Shown: positions 1 to 7,595 of the stretch, in pieces
How the letters are laid out: each line of letters begins with the position of its first letter
How positions within the stretch are numbered: position 1 is the first letter of the stretch
Assembly (NCBI GenBank): GCA_964597315.1
Contig: CAZQXD010000069.1
Coordinates: 1 to 22,058, forward strand
DNA: 22,058 nt
DNA from: CAZQXD01 sp964597315
GTDB lineage: Bacteria > Pseudomonadota > Gammaproteobacteria > Competibacterales > Competibacteraceae
Direction: 5' to 3'
Translations under genes and position numbers: made by a program
The notes under the pieces: model-generated
What the model was told of the DNA's origin: nothing
Seen by the model: only the letters and a program-made list of their open reading frames with translations
Databases searched by the model: none

Positions 1-28
1 CAGCTGCGGAAAAGATCAAGAATTTCAA

Positions 29-559
29 ATGTTAACTATTTTCGGGACCCACAGGGAAGTCGCCGATTTGGCCGGCCGCTACCAGGACATCATCATCGAT
101 GCCGGCGGCCGGGACTCGGTGGAACTGCGTTCGGGGCTGACCATTGTCGAGAAAGCGATCATTCCCATCCAGCCCTCCCAGTTCGACCTGTTCACCTTGG
201 ACACCATGAACCAGTTGGTGGAAACCGCCCAGGACTTCAATGAACACCTGTGGGCCGGGGTGCTGATTAACCGGGCCTCCACCAACGCGGGCGTCAAATC
301 CGTCGCCGACGCCCAGAGCTTCGTGGCGGAACTGCCCAACCTTATTATGATGTCCTCGGTGATCCGGGAGCGTATCGTCTTCCAACATGCCTCGGCTCAA
401 GGGCAATGTGTGGTCGAATACGATATCGAACGCTCTCGGGCCTTACCGGATTATCGGCGCAAGGCCTATCGATCCAAGGCCGTAGCCGAGCTTGCGGCAC
501 TCTACGAGGAGATTTTTGAGATCAGACCCGAGATAGAAGGGCTTGGGGAGATCCTCTGA
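29..559 (+). CDS. ParA-type partition ATPase, 5'-truncated
   Basis: The protein matches the C-terminal half of ParA/MinD-type ATPases used in plasmid or integrative-element segregation. The motif YQDIIIDAGGRDSVELR (about residues 18-34) is the typical Walker B region, followed by the 'PIQPSQFDLFTL' segment. The P-loop with KGGxGKT is missing. The frame stays open to the left edge (codon phase begins at base 2), so ATG 29 is only the first ATG in the window. Recognisable ParA sequence begins just after base 55, where a 17-bp repeat shared with the right edge of the window ends, so I infer that a transposable-element end truncates the gene. The alternative is that the gene simply continues beyond the window. 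The next gene follows after 15 bp with a good ribosome binding site. Family confidence is good; functionality is doubtful. Confidence 0.75.
   Translation: MLTIFGTHREVADLAGRYQDIIIDAGGRDSVELRSGLTIVEKAIIPIQPSQFDLFTLDTMNQLVETAQDFNEHLWAGVLINRASTNAGVKSVADAQSFVAELPNLIMMSSVIRERIVFQHASAQGQCVVEYDIERSRALPDYRRKAYRSKAVAELAALYEEIFEIRPEIEGLGEIL
39..55. repeat. Left copy of 17-bp terminal inverted repeat
   Basis: The sequence TTTTCGGGACCCACAGG on the plus strand is identical to the minus strand at 22002-22018. ParA-like coding sequence begins immediately to its right. It is probably the end of a multicopy transposable element that extends beyond the left edge. Confidence 0.7.
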
Positions 560-574
560 CAGGAGAAACCGCAC

Positions 575-916
575 ATGGCATTTAAGCATCGCAAAAACCC
601 CGAAGATCTGGAAGCCTTCATCGAGGGTGCCGGAGTACAGACCTCCTCAGGTCAGCCGCAAGCGGAGAAGCATCCGGAGGACTCCGAAGGGACTCCAATT
701 TTGCTGACGGTCACCGGCCGCTTGGACCGGCTGCGCGGCTGCACACGCCCTCTCCTGTTTCATCCTCTGGCCGAACTGGATCAGGAAATCCAGCAAATAT
801 GCAGGGGGTCGAAGCCCTTGGTCTACAATTACCTGGCACGGCTGGGACTGGAGCAGCTCAAGCGCGAGGGCAAGCTGCGTATCGTTAACATCGACCGGGA
901 TCACATCGAGGAATAG
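575..916 (+). CDS. Small hypothetical protein downstream of ParA
   Basis: This is a 113-aa protein that I do not recognise. It starts 15 bp after the ParA stop with a clear ribosome binding site (AGGAGA, 8 bp before ATG), so the two are almost certainly co-transcribed. The N-terminal 40 residues are charged and low in hydrophobics, as in a disordered tail. The C-terminal part, about residues 65-105, looks helical and charged ('LDQEIQQICRGSKPLVYNYLARLGLEQLKREGK') and could be a small DNA-binding or dimerisation domain. Position next to ParA suggests a partition partner, but no ParB motif is visible. The function is inferred from context only. Confidence 0.6.
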   Translation: MAFKHRKNPEDLEAFIEGAGVQTSSGQPQAEKHPEDSEGTPILLTVTGRLDRLRGCTRPLLFHPLAELDQEIQQICRGSKPLVYNYLARLGLEQLKREGKLRIVNIDRDHIEE

Positions 917-952
917 CGACCAGAACTGCAGTCAATCGTCTCCCAATTGACT

Positions 953-1219
953 ATGAACACCGAGCACTGGATCCGGGTGCGCTGGGAGAGCCGAACCCGC
1001 TACTACGAGGTTCATCTCCATCAGGATCTGTGGGGCCAGTGGATTCTGACCCGGACCTGGGGTGGCAAGGGCAGCCAGCGGGGCAGGATCCGCCACCAGC
1101 CCTGTTCCAGTCGCCAGGAGGGGGAGCGACAACTGGAGTCCATCGGTCGTCGGCGGGAGAGGCATGGCTATAAAAGGGTGCTGGATACAACAGTGCAAGA
1201 CAGCCGTCCATTGAAGTAA
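953..1219 (+). CDS. WGR-domain protein
   Basis: This is an 88-aa protein consisting essentially of one WGR domain, a small fold named for a Trp-Gly-Arg motif and found in PARPs, MolR-type proteins and mobile-element proteins. Visible signatures are 'RYYEVHLHQDLWGQWILTRTWG' (split here as RYYEVHL and WGQWILTRTWG), then GKGSQRGR and the C-terminal RRERHGYKRV. The ATG at 953 is preferred over the in-frame TTG at 947. The preceding gene ends 36 bp upstream, so it may belong to the ParA transcript. WGR domains are thought to bind nucleic acid, but nothing shows what this one binds. Stand-alone WGR proteins are common on proteobacterial plasmids and integrative elements. Confidence 0.7.
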   Translation: MNTEHWIRVRWESRTRYYEVHLHQDLWGQWILTRTWGGKGSQRGRIRHQPCSSRQEGERQLESIGRRRERHGYKRVLDTTVQDSRPLK

Positions 1220-1249
1220 AATACTGTCGAACCCGAGCAGCCAGCATCG

Positions 1250-1273
1250 AACCGCCAGTGGGCGGTGTTAGGG
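1250..1273. other. Hairpin followed by GTTAGGG, possible cassette junction
   Basis: A perfect 6-bp stem with a 4-nt loop (ACCGCC-agtg-GGCGGT) is followed directly by GTTAGGG, close to the integron core-site consensus GTTRRRY (the last base deviates). It could also be a weak terminator for the WGR gene, but there is no T-tract. Confidence 0.25.
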
Positions 1274-1768
1274 ATTTCTATGATATCGCGCAGGCCGAAA
1301 CGGTCATCAGCTTGCAAAAAACCAAGATCATCCGCCTACGAGGGCTCTGGTGTTTCAATTGCAATCCTAAAGCTAAACATGCATGGCTAGAGTCGACGCA
1401 ATACGACAAAGAATTGATTGGCACGCTAGAAACGGTGGCTTTTCGAATAATTTTCGACCGCTTCTCAATGGTCATTGCTTAGCTGTCACTCCGCCAGATT
1501 TCTTCTTGAGCAACGAAGAATGGAGCACCAATTTCGATGGCCGAGGCCCCTTGACTCTGAAAAAAGACATCTTCTAAAGAACGTTGTCCTGCTCGGATAC
1601 GATGCCGATAGACAGTGGCTTGGCAACGACATCACTTCGTCAACAGATGAAGTTGTTACCACTTGGAATAGTCCGTGGAAATGGGATGTATCGGACATAG
1701 TCGCATACATCGAGAGTGTCATTCTTGAGTACGAAGATTATTGCAACACCGGTCCAGTTAAGCTCTAA
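1258..1768 (+). pseudogene. Frameshifted remnant of an unrecognised gene
   Basis: No single open frame covers this 0.5-kb stretch, but plausible protein-like segments lie in successive plus-strand frames: about 1276-1482 (containing WCFNCNPKAKHAWLEST), about 1430-1577 (containing LAVTPPDFFLSNEEW) and about 1578-1768 (containing VVLLGYDADRQWLGND and VSDIVAYIESVILEYED). Two frameshifts would join them into one protein of roughly 160 residues. I recognise no family. The terminal TAA overlaps the start of an attC-like site at 1763, a layout typical of integron gene cassettes. The alternative is a short genuine gene at 1475-1768 and non-coding DNA upstream of it. Confidence is low. Confidence 0.3.
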
Positions 1769-1834
1769 CAATGCGTCGCAGGTAACTTATAGACCGTTGC
1801 GCGTGCCAGCCGCATCTGAACGCGAAAGTTGGAC
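1763..1834. other. attC-like recombination site (degenerate)
   Basis: CTCTAAC at 1763-1769 and GTTGGAC at 1828-1834 can pair at six of seven positions. GTTGGAC fits the GTTRRRY core site. An inner GCGT/ACGC pair is separated from them by short unpaired spacers. The length of 72 bp is in the attC range. The outer box deviates from RYYYAAC at its first base, and a fold calculation is needed. Confidence 0.3.
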
Positions 1835-1921
1835 CGAAGCCTTAAGAGTTCCTTCGAGACGAGGTGTCTGGCAAGGCTGCTCAATATACAGATGACAAAA
1901 ATCTGATTTGCTTACGACCCA

Positions 1922-4510
1922 ATGCCATCCTCTCCAGCAAAAACGGTAGGACAACGAATCTACCTTCATGTGGAAATTACATTCCTGGAACCCAGTCTGG
2001 AATACCGCCTCCGGGAAGCGGAACGACTGGCGGGGGTCCATCGCGGTCGGCACTTCAATCTCATCCGTCTCGACCAGGACGGCTCTCGGATCGCCCTGCT
2101 CCACTACCCGAACTTTTTTGATGATCCTTTCCCTACCTTGCGGGAAAGCTGGCTGCTGGACACCGAAACCGGCCAGGTGAGCTACCGTACCTACGCCCAG
2201 TCCCCCAATCCTCCAATCCTGCACCGCAAAGAACTGCTGCTGCCCGAGGACCATCCTCGCCGGGCCCAGTATGCGGCTCTGACGGAGGCTGCGGAGGCCA
2301 TTGGCCTGTTCGATCAACCTACCCGCATCGGCTATCTCCGCCAGTGGCTGGTTCTGGTGCGGGAGAAGGGCTACTGCATCGACGGCCACAGCTTGGTGCC
2401 CCTGGGTAACGATATCAGTAACACCGTCAGCCAAGAGCCGGCGGCCCTGCACGCCGACTGGCAGGCGGCCCGGCAGCTGACGGCCCTAGTGCGCTACGGT
2501 TTTTCCGCTCCGATCCAGTCCCTGGCCCGTTACGGCTTCCTCGACGGGCGCTTTACGATCTTTGACTATGGCTGCGGACGGGGTAACGATGTCCGGGGGC
2601 TGACGGAAAATGGCCTGTCGGCCGCCGGGTGGGATCCCTACTACGCACCGTACAGCACCATCCAAGAGGCGGATATCGTCAACTTGGGCTTCGTGATCAA
2701 CGTCATTGAGGATCTGGACGAACGGCTGGAAGCTCTGGCTCGGGCCTGGTTTCTGGCCGACAAACTGCTGGTGGTGGCGGTAATGCTGGCCAATCAAAAC
2801 GACGTGCGGGGGCAGCGGTTCAGGGATGGGGTACTAACCCAGCGGGGCACCTTCCAAAAGTACTACACCCAGGCGGAGATCAAGACTTTCGTCGGGCAGG
2901 CCCTGCGTGAAGAGCCGATCCCAGTAGCACCAGGAGTGCTGTACGTCTTCCGAGACAAGGACGCCGAGCAACGCTTTCTGGTGGATCGCTACCGCAGCCG
3001 TCGCAATTTGCTGCGAAGTCCCTCATACCGAGAACGGCCCGTTCGGGACCGACTTGTTCGGGAGCGGCGGGACCGGACTGCCGAGAAATACGCTCAGTAC
3101 CAGCAGCCCCTGGACAACCTCTGGCAGCTATGGCTGACCTTGGGGCGCGCTCCCGATAAGGCTGAGGTTCAGAATCGGGTGACTTTGACTGAAGGGTTTG
3201 GGTCCCTGAGCAAGGCATTACGCTTCATTAAGTCTAGACATGATGAGGCAGAGGAAACCATCGAGGCGGCCTGCGCCGCTCGTATAAAGGATCTGACCGT
3301 CTACTTTGCTCTCACCCAGCTAGAACGTCGCAAGCCCTACCGGCACCTGGAGGTCGGTCTGCAACGGGATATCAGGGCGTTCTTCGGTGACTACAAGGAA
3401 GCGCTGGCGGCGGCCCGGGACTTGCTATTTCGAATTGCCGATGTGGCCGCCATCGAGGCCGCCTGTATGGAGGCGGCGGAAAATGGTCTGGGCTGGCTGG
3501 AACCTGGCCAATCCCTCCAACTCCATGTCAACCTGGTGGAGCAGTTACCACCCCTGCTGCGGGTCTATGTGGGCTGCGCGGCACTGCTCTACGGGGACTA
3601 CCGCCATGCCGACCTGATCAAGCTCCATATCCAGTCTGGCAAGGTCAGCTTGCTACGCTATGACGACTTCGAGGGCCAGCCGCTGCCTCGGATGGTAGAG
3701 CGGGTCAAGATCAAACTCCGGGAGCAGGACATCGACTACTTTGCCTATGGCGAAGAGTACCCAGCACCCTACCTGTACGACAAGTCCCGCTATATCGACG
3801 AGGAATTCCCCCACTACCCGGAGCAATTGGCTTTCGAGGAAGCCCTGCAGAGACTGGAACTGGACCTATCCGGCTATGGCCCACCACCGGAGCGGTTTGA
3901 AACCCTACTGGCCAGCAGGCGCCGGAACGTCGAAGGCTTTGAACTGGTTCCGTCCCGGAATATTCCGGACCTGGATACCCCCTGCGGTCAATTTCTGACC
4001 TTTCGGCAGCTGATCGAGTGCGGCGAAACTCAGTCTGAGACGGGATTGGCAAATCTGCCCCGCCAACTTGAATCCTACAATTCTTTGTTTGAGCTGGCCG
4101 ACCGGGTGCTGGACCCGGTCATCGACTACTTCGGGATGATTCGGCTGACCTACGGTTTTTGCTCCCCGGAACTGGCCAGGAAGATTCCTGGCCGAATTGA
4201 CCCGAAGCGGGATCAGCATGCCGCCCATGAGCTCAACCAACGGGGCAAGTTGGTGTGTGAGCGACTAGGAGCAGCAGTGGATTTTATAGTGGACGATGAG
4301 GATATGTTGGAGGTAGCCCAATGGTTGGTGGACAATACTCCCTTCGACCGGCTCTACTTCTATGGCAGCGATCTGCCTGTCCATGTCAGCTACGGGCCCG
4401 ATCACAGCCGACAGATCGTGCGGATGCGACTTACCACCCGGGGAACCCTATGTCCTCGGGTGATGAACCGCGAGGATTTCTTGGCACTAGCCCGCATCGC
4501 TCACGGATGA
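1922..4510 (+). CDS. DNA phosphorothioation-associated putative methyltransferase, 3' end altered by IS
   Basis: This 862-aa protein belongs to the putative methyltransferases found beside dnd loci (TIGR04096 type, by recall). The SAM-binding motif FDYGCGRG lies at residues 214-221 and NLGFVINVIED at 254-264; together with the flanking segment (about 185-360) these match the family closely. The substrate is unknown. Residues about 9-165 and 528-690 are two copies of one domain; the family as I remember it carries this domain once, at the C-terminus. A further region (about 690-850) is unrecognised. Stops in frame upstream make ATG 1922 the first possible start; no strong ribosome binding site is visible. 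The last eight codons lie inside the left end of an IS1380 element. Joining the frame across the IS would instead give FLKTGIAGCNNSN and a stop at 6295-6297. The protein is nearly full length and may still be active. The family call is firm. Confidence 0.85.
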   Translation: MPSSPAKTVGQRIYLHVEITFLEPSLEYRLREAERLAGVHRGRHFNLIRLDQDGSRIALLHYPNFFDDPFPTLRESWLLDTETGQVSYRTYAQSPNPPILHRKELLLPEDHPRRAQYAALTEAAEAIGLFDQPTRIGYLRQWLVLVREKGYCIDGHSLVPLGNDISNTVSQEPAALHADWQAARQLTALVRYGFSAPIQSLARYGFLDGRFTIFDYGCGRGNDVRGLTENGLSAAGWDPYYAPYSTIQEADIVNLGFVINVIEDLDERLEALARAWFLADKLLVVAVMLANQNDVRGQRFRDGVLTQRGTFQKYYTQAEIKTFVGQALREEPIPVAPGVLYVFRDKDAEQRFLVDRYRSRRNLLRSPSYRERPVRDRLVRERRDRTAEKYAQYQQPLDNLWQLWLTLGRAPDKAEVQNRVTLTEGFGSLSKALRFIKSRHDEAEETIEAACAARIKDLTVYFALTQLERRKPYRHLEVGLQRDIRAFFGDYKEALAAARDLLFRIADVAAIEAACMEAAENGLGWLEPGQSLQLHVNLVEQLPPLLRVYVGCAALLYGDYRHADLIKLHIQSGKVSLLRYDDFEGQPLPRMVERVKIKLREQDIDYFAYGEEYPAPYLYDKSRYIDEEFPHYPEQLAFEEALQRLELDLSGYGPPPERFETLLASRRRNVEGFELVPSRNIPDLDTPCGQFLTFRQLIECGETQSETGLANLPRQLESYNSLFELADRVLDPVIDYFGMIRLTYGFCSPELARKIPGRIDPKRDQHAAHELNQRGKLVCERLGAAVDFIVDDEDMLEVAQWLVDNTPFDRLYFYGSDLPVHVSYGPDHSRQIVRMRLTTRGTLCPRVMNREDFLALARIAHG
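4480..4483. repeat. Left target-site duplication (CTTG)
   Basis: CTTG directly abuts the left end of the IS and recurs directly outside the right end at 6258-6261. Four base pairs is within the range usual for IS1380-family insertions. Confidence 0.6.
4484..4504 (+). repeat. IS1380 left terminal inverted repeat
   Basis: ACTAGCCCGCATCGCTCAC (4486-4504) is the exact reverse complement of 6237-6255. This repeat supplies the final residues of the methyltransferase reading frame. Confidence 0.75.
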
Positions 4511-4730
4511 CTTTTGGGGCCGGTTCGGAGCGCCGTGGCAAGCTTTGTTTACAGGGTTTGTTTTCGACACCGCGTTTTCTCGTGGTCAAAGCGGCCGGAT
4601 AGGCGGAAATCTCACTGTCTGGGCCGGACATTTTTTGGGGTATCGAAGCTATTTTCGCGCGCAGAGCGCAACAAGCCCTGGAGTACCGGAGTACCCCATC
4701 GGAAAGACCTTGCAGGGCCCCGCGCAGCCG

Positions 4731-6152
4731 CTACGTGGCGGGGGCGTACGGTGGCCAGTGGCGGAGGTTCGCCAGCACGCGGGCGAACAGCCCTGCGTAG
4801 GGATAGCCTTCGGACAACGACAGCCAGACCCGGCGTACGGAGATAGTCACGCGGGCACCGATTTTGAGTAGCTTCAAGCGGATGGTATCGCTCTGGGCGC
4901 GGGCCAACTCGGTGCCCTTCAGGCCCAGGCGGCGTAGGGCGCTCACCAGCACATAAGCGAACGAGGCGAAGTAGAGTCGGATCTGATTGGCGCGAAACGT
5001 GGCCGAGCTGGTGCGATCGGCAAACAGGGCCAACTGTTGTTCCTTGATGCGATTCTCCATATCGCCTCGGGCGCAGTAAAGCTGCTCGTAGAGGGTTTGC
5101 GCATCGGCCTCCTGGCGCGGCAGGCTGGTGACCACGAAGCGTGGATTGGCACCCTTGGCAAGGTGCTCTGCTTTGCCGATGACCCGCCGCGGCTGGCTCC
5201 AACTGGTGCGCGTTTGATAGGCGAATTCCTCAAACACCCGGGTAGCCTGCCCGCTGCGTGCGTAGCCGTCTCGGGCCTGCGCCAGGGCCGCCCCGAGCCG
5301 ACGCTTGAGGCGATCGTTTTTTGCCAGCCCGAGCACATAGTGCACGCCCTCAGCCTCGCACCAGGCCATGATCGGCTCGCGACAAAAGCCCGAATCGCTG
5401 CGGATTACGATCTCGGTGTCCGGCCAGCGGGCACGGATCTGGCCAACGATGCGCTCCAGTTCCTCCACGCTGCCCTCGCAAGCGTCGATGTTCGCGGGCC
5501 GAAGCCGGGCACACAGCAAATGATCGCCACAGAAGATGTACAGCGGCAAGTAATAGTAGTGGCGGTAGTAACCATGAAAAAAGCGCCCTTCCTGGCGGCC
5601 GTGCACGGGATCGTCGGTGGCGTCCAGATCCAGCCAGATGCGCTTCGGGGGCGTTGCATGTGCCTCCAGAAACAGCTCCGTCAACAGCCGGTCCATGCCC
5701 TTGGGATCGGCCACGATCTTTTTGTAACGATGCGTGGCATCGGCCTGTGCCGGGGTCAGCTCCAGGCGGTTGAGCGTACTCGAACTGGCCAGTGCTTTGC
5801 CCCGATCCTTGGCACTGATCCGATCCCCGCCGCTGGGGTCGGCTTTGCCCACCAGTACCGCCAATAACGGATCGGCGCGTAGCTGGTCATGATCGTTGAG
5901 ATCTTCGTAGCCCAGGGCAATGCCCAGCACCCGCTGGGCGACCAACTCCTCGACGCGGTGCTCGATCGCTTCGGGATTGCGGTGATCGGTGAATTGCTGC
6001 GCCAAGCGCCGAAGGATCCCGGTACGCTGCTCGACTTCCCGCAACAGCACGCCGCCGCCGTCCGAGCTGATCATTCCGCCGTCGAATTTCGCCACCACGG
6101 CGCGCCGTCCTAGGCCGTGAAATTCCAGCTGTTCTCGGGTACACTCTGTCAT
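4731..6152 (-). CDS. IS1380-family transposase (DDE)
   Basis: A full-length 473-aa transposase of the IS1380 family (DDE superfamily, PF13701 type). It cuts and joins the ends of its own element. Family signatures include the N-terminal FDGGMISSDGGGVLLREVE, IALGYEDLNDHDQLR, IWLDLDATDDPVHG (candidate catalytic Asp at 175-177), IVIRSDSGF (Asp 253) and the C-terminal YCARGDMENRIKE (candidate Glu about 366-371). No frameshift or premature stop is seen, so the element may be active. The ATG at 6152 lies three bases from a long stem-loop that would cover the ribosome binding region in read-through transcripts. A large antisense ORF on the plus strand inside this gene is a codon shadow. Confidence 0.93.
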   Translation of the reverse strand: MTECTREQLEFHGLGRRAVVAKFDGGMISSDGGGVLLREVEQRTGILRRLAQQFTDHRNPEAIEHRVEELVAQRVLGIALGYEDLNDHDQLRADPLLAVLVGKADPSGGDRISAKDRGKALASSSTLNRLELTPAQADATHRYKKIVADPKGMDRLLTELFLEAHATPPKRIWLDLDATDDPVHGRQEGRFFHGYYRHYYYLPLYIFCGDHLLCARLRPANIDACEGSVEELERIVGQIRARWPDTEIVIRSDSGFCREPIMAWCEAEGVHYVLGLAKNDRLKRRLGAALAQARDGYARSGQATRVFEEFAYQTRTSWSQPRRVIGKAEHLAKGANPRFVVTSLPRQEADAQTLYEQLYCARGDMENRIKEQQLALFADRTSSATFRANQIRLYFASFAYVLVSALRRLGLKGTELARAQSDTIRLKLLKIGARVTISVRRVWLSLSEGYPYAGLFARVLANLRHWPPYAPAT

Positions 6153-6155
6153 CGG

Positions 6156-6222
6156 AAGGCCGTCCTCTTGTTAGCGCATAACTGATTGATTGCACAACTG
6201 TTATGCCAGAGATGACGGCCTT
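6156..6222. promoter_or_regulatory. Two-tier stem-loop upstream of transposase
   Basis: The outer arms AAGGCCGTC (6156-6164) and GACGGCCTT (6214-6222) are perfect complements. The inner arms GCATAAC (6176-6182) and GTTATGC (6200-6206) also pair perfectly. On the minus strand the structure ends three bases before the transposase ATG and would bury the purine-rich RBS (GAGGACGG) in transcripts entering from outside. On the plus strand the last arm runs into five T residues and could act as a terminator. Known analogues are the start-masking hairpins of other insertion sequences. Confidence 0.55.
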
Positions 6223-6236
6223 TTTCTACCCCCCTG

Positions 6237-6257
6237 GTGAGCGATGCGGGCTAGTTG
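6237..6257 (-). repeat. IS1380 right terminal inverted repeat
   Basis: The reverse complement of 6237-6255 is identical over 19 bases to the left repeat. It lies outside the regulatory hairpin of the transposase. Confidence 0.75.
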
Positions 6258-6261
6258 CTTG
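6258..6261. repeat. Right target-site duplication (CTTG)
   Basis: Second copy of CTTG. Read in the methyltransferase frame, the sequence after it encodes KTGIAGCNNSN and then TGA at 6295-6297, which is likely the original C-terminus. Confidence 0.6.
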
Positions 6262-6297
6262 AAAACAGGGATTGCAGGATGCAACAATTCAAATTGA

Positions 6298-6334
6298 CGG
6301 ATTACCTAATATCTCTGAATATCTAGGCAATCCG
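6298..6334. terminator. Imperfect hairpin after ancestral methyltransferase stop
   Basis: Nested arms CGGATT/AATCCG, CTA/TAG and ATAT/ATAT pair around a 6-nt loop with small bulges. The hairpin starts immediately after the TGA that would end the uninterrupted methyltransferase gene. There is no clear T-tract, so termination is a guess. Confidence 0.35.
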
Positions 6335-6351
6335 AACAGCAACTCACATCA

Positions 6352-6385
6352 CAATAATTAATATTGAATTAATAGGTTATTATTG
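6352..6385. terminator. AT-rich hairpin between methyltransferase tail and dndA
   Basis: The arms CAATAAT and ATTATTG are perfect complements, and an inner ATTAAT-attga-ATTAAT pairing is possible. It lies 31 bp beyond the dndA stop on the minus strand and may end the convergent dndA transcript. Strength is uncertain because the stem is AT-rich. Confidence 0.3.
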
Positions 6386-6416
6386 GAAACCACCTCGCTA
6401 CCTTGAAAGCATCCCC

Positions 6417-7550
6417 TCACTGTAAAAGGCGAATTCTTCCGGCAACGGCATCCCAATTAATTGTCGGCGTTAAATGGCACCAGCTGATCCGTACACAGCT
6501 ACTCGCTTCATCATCATCCATACCCATAGCCTTTAAGACATGGCTCGGTGTGTAGCTGCTGGAGGTGCAGGCCGACCCGTTGGAGATGGCTATCAAATCT
6601 TTCAGGGCCACCATCAGTGCCTCAGAGTCCAACGCAGGGAAGGCAAGATTGATTACATGATCCATCACCATGGTTTGTTCACCGACCAACCTCGGATCAA
6701 ACTCGGCCAAGGCTTGAACAGCATTTTCACGTATACGCCGACAGTATTCTCGGCGCTTGGTGTTGTCCCGGACCGCCACTTCCGCCGCCTTACCCAGTGC
6801 CGCAATCAAGGCGACAGGCAATGTTCCTGGTCGAAGTCCACGCTCCTGTCCCCCTCCGTAGGCGAGAGGACGTAGCGGTGGCCGATCATAACCACGCCGC
6901 CGCATGACGAGGGCACCAATACCCTTAGGTGCATAGAGTTTATGACCGCTGATGCTGATCAGGTCAATGCGAGGGTTGCATAGCGGTTCAAGTTCCTTGC
7001 CAAAACCCTGGGCTGCATCAGTATGGAAGTAGGCTGGATGGTCTTGTAGGACCTCGGCTACGGCGTCCCGGGGCTGGCGTACCCCCGTCTCGTTGTTGGC
7101 CTGCATGATGGACACCAGTAATGTTTCGGGGCGAATGGCTGCTTTGAGGACCTCCAGTCCCACAAAGCCTCCAGCCGTGACCGGCAGACGGGTGACCTGG
7201 AATCCTCGCCGCTCCAGAGCCTCAAAGGGTTCCAGAACGGCCTTATGTTCGATGGCGGTGGTGATGATGTGCCGTTTGTCCTGGGCTTCTCCGGCAGCCG
7301 CCAGGCCCAGGATGGCCAGGTTGTTGCTCTCGGTGGCTCCGCTGGTGAAGACCACCTCGTCCCGGCGGGCGGAGACCACGGCGGCCACCTGGTCCCGGGC
7401 CTTCTGGACGGCCTGTTTGGCCCGGGCTCCGAAGCCGTGGGTCCGGCTGCCTTCGTTGCCGTACTCCTCGGCCAGGTAGTGGAACAGTACCTCCCTGACC
7501 TCGGGGTCCAGGGGGGTGGTAGCGTTGCAGTCCAGGTAGATCGGTTCCAT
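6417..7550 (-). CDS. dndA: DndA cysteine desulfurase
   Basis: DndA is a PLP-dependent cysteine desulfurase that takes sulfur from L-cysteine for phosphorothioation and helps assemble the DndC Fe-S cluster. The 377-aa protein has the class V fold signatures: IYLDCNATTPL at the N-terminus, ATESNN at 72-77, the PLP lysine in SGHKLYAPKG (Lys204), and the catalytic cysteine in NGSACTSS (Cys328), close to the position known in Streptomyces DndA. The ATG at 7550 is chosen over the in-frame ATG at 7610 because the family begins at this point and the likely -10 element sits between the two. It diverges from dndB, the classical dnd arrangement. A housekeeping IscS-like enzyme is the alternative, but context argues strongly for DndA. 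Confidence 0.93.
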   Translation of the reverse strand: MEPIYLDCNATTPLDPEVREVLFHYLAEEYGNEGSRTHGFGARAKQAVQKARDQVAAVVSARRDEVVFTSGATESNNLAILGLAAAGEAQDKRHIITTAIEHKAVLEPFEALERRGFQVTRLPVTAGGFVGLEVLKAAIRPETLLVSIMQANNETGVRQPRDAVAEVLQDHPAYFHTDAAQGFGKELEPLCNPRIDLISISGHKLYAPKGIGALVMRRRGYDRPPLRPLAYGGGQERGLRPGTLPVALIAALGKAAEVAVRDNTKRREYCRRIRENAVQALAEFDPRLVGEQTMVMDHVINLAFPALDSEALMVALKDLIAISNGSACTSSSYTPSHVLKAMGMDDDEASSCVRISWCHLTPTINWDAVAGRIRLLQ

Positions 7551-7575
7551 AGGGCGGTAAACTTGAGAGGTGTAC

Positions 7576-7581
7576 GTTATA
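7576..7581 (-). promoter_or_regulatory. Candidate -10 element for dndA
   Basis: TATAAC on the minus strand lies 25 bp upstream of ATG 7550. Only a poor -35 match (TTCGTC) is found 16 bp further upstream. A regulator may be needed, or the promoter is weak. Confidence 0.35.
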
Positions 7582-7595
7582 TTTTGATCTAGGAA

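Larger units (their letters stand above)
4484..6257 (-). mobile_element. IS1380-family insertion sequence (about 1.77 kb)
   Basis: The element is bounded by 21-bp inverted ends that share 19 identical bases and is flanked by CTTG duplications. It carries one intact transposase on the minus strand (4731-6152) and about 250 bp of non-coding DNA on the transposase 3' side. The length fits the IS1380 family (about 1.5-2 kb). It is inserted in the last codons of the methyltransferase gene. The outermost two bases of the ends differ, so the exact borders could shift by one or two bases. Confidence 0.75.

Noticed and set aside
1787..2452. Minus-strand open frame of 221 codons opposite the methyltransferase start
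   Set aside because: It is antisense to the conserved N-terminal domain and has no recognisable motif.
4514..4871. Overlapping plus-strand open frames after the methyltransferase
   Set aside because: They lie in the IS 3' non-coding end and antisense to the transposase tail, with no recognisable protein.
5037..5867. Long plus-strand open frame of 276 codons
   Set aside because: It lies wholly antisense inside the IS1380 transposase and shows no family motif. High-GC codon structure explains the open frame.
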